Positions 5,883-7,833 of a DNA stretch of 7,833 nucleotides are shown here, one piece after another. Origin of the DNA: Thermoflexia bacterium (GTDB lineage Bacteria; Chloroflexota; Anaerolineae; B4-G1; SLSP01). Made by a program: the position numbers and the translations under genes. The notes under the pieces are model-generated. The model had not been told where the DNA came from. It did not search any database and saw only the letters and a list, made by a program, of their open reading frames with translations. The stretch is from the NCBI GenBank assembly GCA_030605705.1, contig JAUWHU010000105.1:1-7833 (forward strand). The letters are read 5' to 3'. How positions within the stretch are numbered: position 1 is the stretch's first letter; every line of letters begins with the position of its first letter.

Positions 5883-6926
5883 TCGCCGCTCAATGTACTC
5901 CAGCGACTGGTGCCGGGAGTAGGTGTTGTACAACTCGGCGTAATGACCACCCTGAGCCAGCAGCCCCTCGTGGTCCCCCTCTTCAATGATGCGCCCATCG
6001 CGGATGACGAGGATGCGGTCGGCGTTCCTGACGGTGGAGAGGCGGTGCGCGATGACGATGCTTGTCCTGAGCCTTGCACTGAGCCTGGTCGAAGTGCCTG
6101 CCGAAGGAGAGGTGCGGCCCCGCATCACCGTCTCCAGCCCCTCCTGGATCAGCGTCTCGGTGAAGGGATCCACGCTGGCAGTGGCCTCGTCGAGGATGAA
6201 GATAGCGGGGTCTTGCAGGAGCACCCGCGCCAGCGCGACCAGTTGTCGCTGGCCCATCGAAAGCCGCGCGCCCCGCTCCCCCACGTCGGTCTGCAGGCCG
6301 TCGGGCAGATCCTTCAGCCAGTCGCCACCAGCCACCTGGCGGGCCGCCTCCTCGACCTCGGTATCGTTTGCTTCAGGCTTGCCGTAGCGGACGTTGTCGC
6401 CCACCGTGCCGGAGAAGAGAAAGGGCACCTGGGGCACGATCCCCAACTGTCGCCGGTACTGGGCCAGATCGAAGGCGCGGATGTCCTGCCCGTCCACCAG
6501 AATCTGCCCGGACTGGAACTCGTAGAAGCGTGCCAGAAGCCGCGCCACGCTGGTCTTGCCCGCGCCGGTGTGACCCACCAGCGCCACGTTCTCCCCCGGC
6601 TCGACGGTCAGCGAAAAGTCGGGCAGTACCACCTCGTCGCTTGTGTAGGAAAAGTTCACGTCACGGAACTCAACCCGACCCCTCAACTGCGTCACCGGCC
6701 TGTGCCCGGTCTGGATGACCCGGGGCTCGGCGTCCATCAGCGCAAAGACCCGCTCGGCGGCCGAGAGGCCGTCCTGAAACTGGCTCCAGAAGGAGGCGAT
6801 GTTGACCATCGGGAACTAGAAGTAGGCCATCGCCTGGATGAAGAGGAACCACTCGCCCGGCGAGATGCTCCCCTGCAGTGCACTGCGCCCGCCGAAGTAG
6901 AGAACGATCGCCAGCGCGATGCCAAA
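5865..6926 (-). pseudogene. ABC exporter (MsbA-like, fused permease-ATPase), C-terminal half, truncated and interrupted
   Basis: From the right the frame begins inside the last transmembrane helices (ALAIVLYFGG, EWFLFIQAMAYF) and meets TAG at 6816-6818, where family members would be expected to have Trp (YF-stop-FPMVNIASF). It then continues open to 5865. Counting from the Met at 6809, the nucleotide-binding domain has A-loop Tyr near residue 55, Walker A GHTGAGKT (79-86), Q-loop in VPQVPFLFSG, signature LSMGQ (183-187), Walker B IFILDE (203-208) with D-loop SVD, and H-loop His255 in IVIAHRLSTV. In the family this domain hydrolyses ATP to drive export of lipids, drugs or peptides. The N-terminal membrane domain is missing: the frame is joined at about 6926 to an RHS-type fragment. 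A 16-residue insertion (235-250) separates Walker B from the H-loop. With truncation and nonsense codon together, the gene is very likely dead. The piece from 6809 alone would lack the membrane segments. Confidence 0.85.
6060..6107. repeat. 48-bp interspersed repeat inserted in frame in the ABC ATPase domain
   Basis: Relative to the expected ATPase sequence GRTS-IVIAHRLS, 16 codons are added (from PSAGTSTRLS to RLRTS). The DNA reads like the short repeats built of GTCCTGAGC, CACTGAGCC and GGTCGAAG that are scattered in many bacterial genomes. It contains CACT (6078-6081) and AGTG (6092-6095) as inverted ends around GAGCCTGGTC, and a second partial copy of CCTGAGCC (6066-6073). The length is a multiple of three, so the frame is kept. 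The Thr-Ser codons occur on both sides (ACC TCT and ACA AGC), which allows for a target-site-like duplication that has diverged. Confidence 0.65.
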
Positions 6927-7538
6927 GGTGCCCTGGTCGTATTCCTGGGTGACGTTGCCATAGACGTCGTAGGTATAATTAACGCGGGTGCTGACAGTCT
7001 CGCCACCGCTGTAGTCCGTCGTCACAACCTGGTCGGCGTGGGCCACCGTGGTCGTGCCGTTGGGCATCGTGCTCCAGTGGGTGTCCACTTGTTGCAATAG
7101 CACCCCTCCCGCAGAGAAGGCCTTACTCAAGTACTCCCGACCTCTCAGCTCTTCAGAGCTTGCATTATTATTGTGCGGGTTGTGAAAATGATGTTCAGTT
7201 TGGCGTAATGGCGCGCCATTGTAATCCTGAGATACCACCGTGACATCATCATAACCCGCAATGATATAATCTTTCTCATAAGCCGCACCGTAGGTGTACC
7301 ACGTCGTTGCCTGTAATGCGTGCATGCCATCTGTCGTGCATTGCTTATGAACCTGATAGTCGTAATGTTGGTTTAAAAGTCCCCCTGTCCCGGAGCTATC
7401 AGCCATCTTGTATATGAATTCAGTGCGCGCGCCATACCCATTTTCTATCCCTTGCAACTTCGGATAAGAGAATCCCTCGATCGGCGGATCACGATTCCAG
7501 TCACCCTGCCGATTAGCGGAGTAGATGTAGTCGAAACT
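6927..7538 (-). pseudogene. RHS/YD-repeat protein, internal fragment
   Basis: An open frame of 204 codons, without its own start or end. It starts after the transposon edge at about 7538 with SFDYIYSANRQGDW, continues through IENGYGARTEFIYK and Tyr/Gly/Thr-rich strands (NYTYDVYGNVTQEYD), and is then joined in frame to the ABC remnant. YDxYGNVT is the classic YD-repeat core found in RHS and related polymorphic-toxin or cell-wall-associated proteins, whose repeats form a large beta-shell or surface filament. Both ends are cut: one by the IS630 element, the other by the junction at about 6926. A TTG at 7455-7457 could serve as a start but lacks a clear ribosome binding site. The DNA between about 7140 and 7450 is visibly richer in A+T than the neighbours, which suggests a different origin. 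Confidence 0.75.
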
Positions 7539-7582
7539 AGTGGGTCACTTGTCACGTCTATAGCCATTTTGGGCAAAGCGGG

Positions 7583-7588
7583 TATAAT
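7583..7588 (+). promoter_or_regulatory. -10-like TATAAT upstream of the transposase
   Basis: A perfect TATAAT lies 44 bases before the transposase start. No matching -35 hexamer is present at 16-18 bases upstream (the sequence there is ATAGCC). The nearest TTGACA-like word, TTGTCA (7549-7554), is too far away. The call rests on the -10 only. Confidence 0.3.
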
Positions 7589-7631
7589 GGCGGGTACAGT
7601 AGTGATTATCTTGTTCTGAAGGAGTCTGGTG

Positions 7632-7833
7632 ATGACCCGGCGACAGAAAGATCCATTGCGTTCCCTGACCAGTGAGGAACGCGCCATATTGATACAAGTC
7701 AGTCGTGCGCAGAGTGAACCGGCCAGTCATGTGGCTCGCGCCAAGGCGTTGTTGGCTGTTGCAGATGGTATGAGCTACACGGAGGCCGCGCGGGCGGCTG
7801 GTCGCCGCTCTAATGATGCGGTGTCGCAGTTGG
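7632..7833 (+). CDS. IS630-family transposase, N-terminal part (67 codons seen)
   Basis: The start ATG at 7632 has AAGGAG (7619-7624) seven bases upstream. The visible product begins [18 protein letters not shown] and continues [19 protein letters not shown], then [16 protein letters not shown] up to the window edge. This is the helix-turn-helix DNA-binding start of IS630-type transposases: the LTxEER opening, the ARAxxLLAxADG helix and an AAxAAGRR recognition-helix region. The catalytic DDE half lies outside the window, so activity cannot be judged. The gene is divergent from the RHS/ABC remnants. Other proteins with the same helix-turn-helix (IS630-derived regulators) cannot be excluded from this part alone. 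Confidence 0.8.
   Translation, partial: MTRRQKDPLRSLTSEERAILIQVSRAQSEPASHVARAKALLAVADGMSYTEAARAAGRRSNDAVSQL

Larger units (their letters stand above)
7538..7833 (+). mobile_element. IS630-family insertion sequence, left end, cut by the window edge
   Basis: The transposase start at 7632 shows the element type. IS630/Tc1-type elements insert at TA. A TA at 7538-7539 lies just where the RHS reading frame ceases to look like RHS and soon hits a stop (7545-7547). It is followed by GTGGGTCACTTGTCAC, a possible terminal inverted repeat. The right end lies outside the window, so neither the repeat nor the TA duplication could be confirmed, and the exact boundary is a guess within about 20 bases. Confidence 0.5.

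Noticed and set aside
6816..6818. TAG recoded as an amino acid
   Set aside because: The adjacent 48-bp insertion and the missing N-terminal half already show decay. The genuine small ORF at 961-1104 also appears to use TAG as its stop.
5868..7100. Plus-strand open frame of 410 codons opposite the ABC/RHS remnants
   Set aside because: It is a shadow of the GC-rich ABC coding frame on the other strand. The product looks like no protein family, and it crosses the RHS-ABC join.

Overview
The window is GC-rich and reads like a piece of a Chloroflexota (probably Anaerolineae-type) chromosome. The evidence for that is a large secreted protein whose C-terminus combines a ZU5-like module with a tail reading VYLPLVLRN, a secreted TolB-like propeller protein, and short interspersed CTTCGAC/GGCTCAG-type repeats. 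I associate all three with that phylum from memory and could not check it by search. No rRNA, tRNA or CRISPR array is visible.

Layout, left to right. (1) Positions 1-613, minus strand: the N-terminal part of a secreted TolB/PD40-type beta-propeller protein. It runs off the left edge and is broken by a single-base insertion near 225. (2) Positions 614-1146: an intergenic region with a GC-rich set of nested inverted repeats at 744-926 (candidate structured RNA). It also holds a plus-strand 47-codon ORF at 961-1104 with a good ribosome binding site, whose stop codon touches a strong hairpin (1105-1138) that can serve as a terminator for both strands. (3) Positions 1147-5640, minus strand: an intact 1497-residue secreted multidomain protein, the main gene of the window. 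Its modules in order are signal peptide, dockerin-like pair, beta-propeller repeats, CARDB-like domain, two carboxypeptidase-regulatory-like beta-sandwiches, an unrecognised region of about 240 residues, a cohesin-like domain, a third beta-sandwich, a ZU5-like domain and the LPLVLRN tail. (4) Positions 5641-5864: its leader, with small hairpins. (5) Positions 5865-7538, minus strand: a mosaic of gene remnants. The C-terminal half of an ABC exporter carries an in-frame TAG and a 48-bp repeat insertion, and is joined in frame to a fragment of an RHS/YD-repeat protein. (6) Positions 7538-7833, plus strand: the left end of an IS630-family element, with the start of its transposase, apparently inserted in the RHS fragment.

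The genes do not form an obvious pathway. The left part holds two cell-surface or secreted proteins built from repeat and adhesion modules. The right part is a zone of recombination and decay beside an insertion sequence. The most novel points are the dockerin plus cohesin within one polypeptide, the structured intergenic region with its small ORF, and the RHS-ABC chimeric junction.
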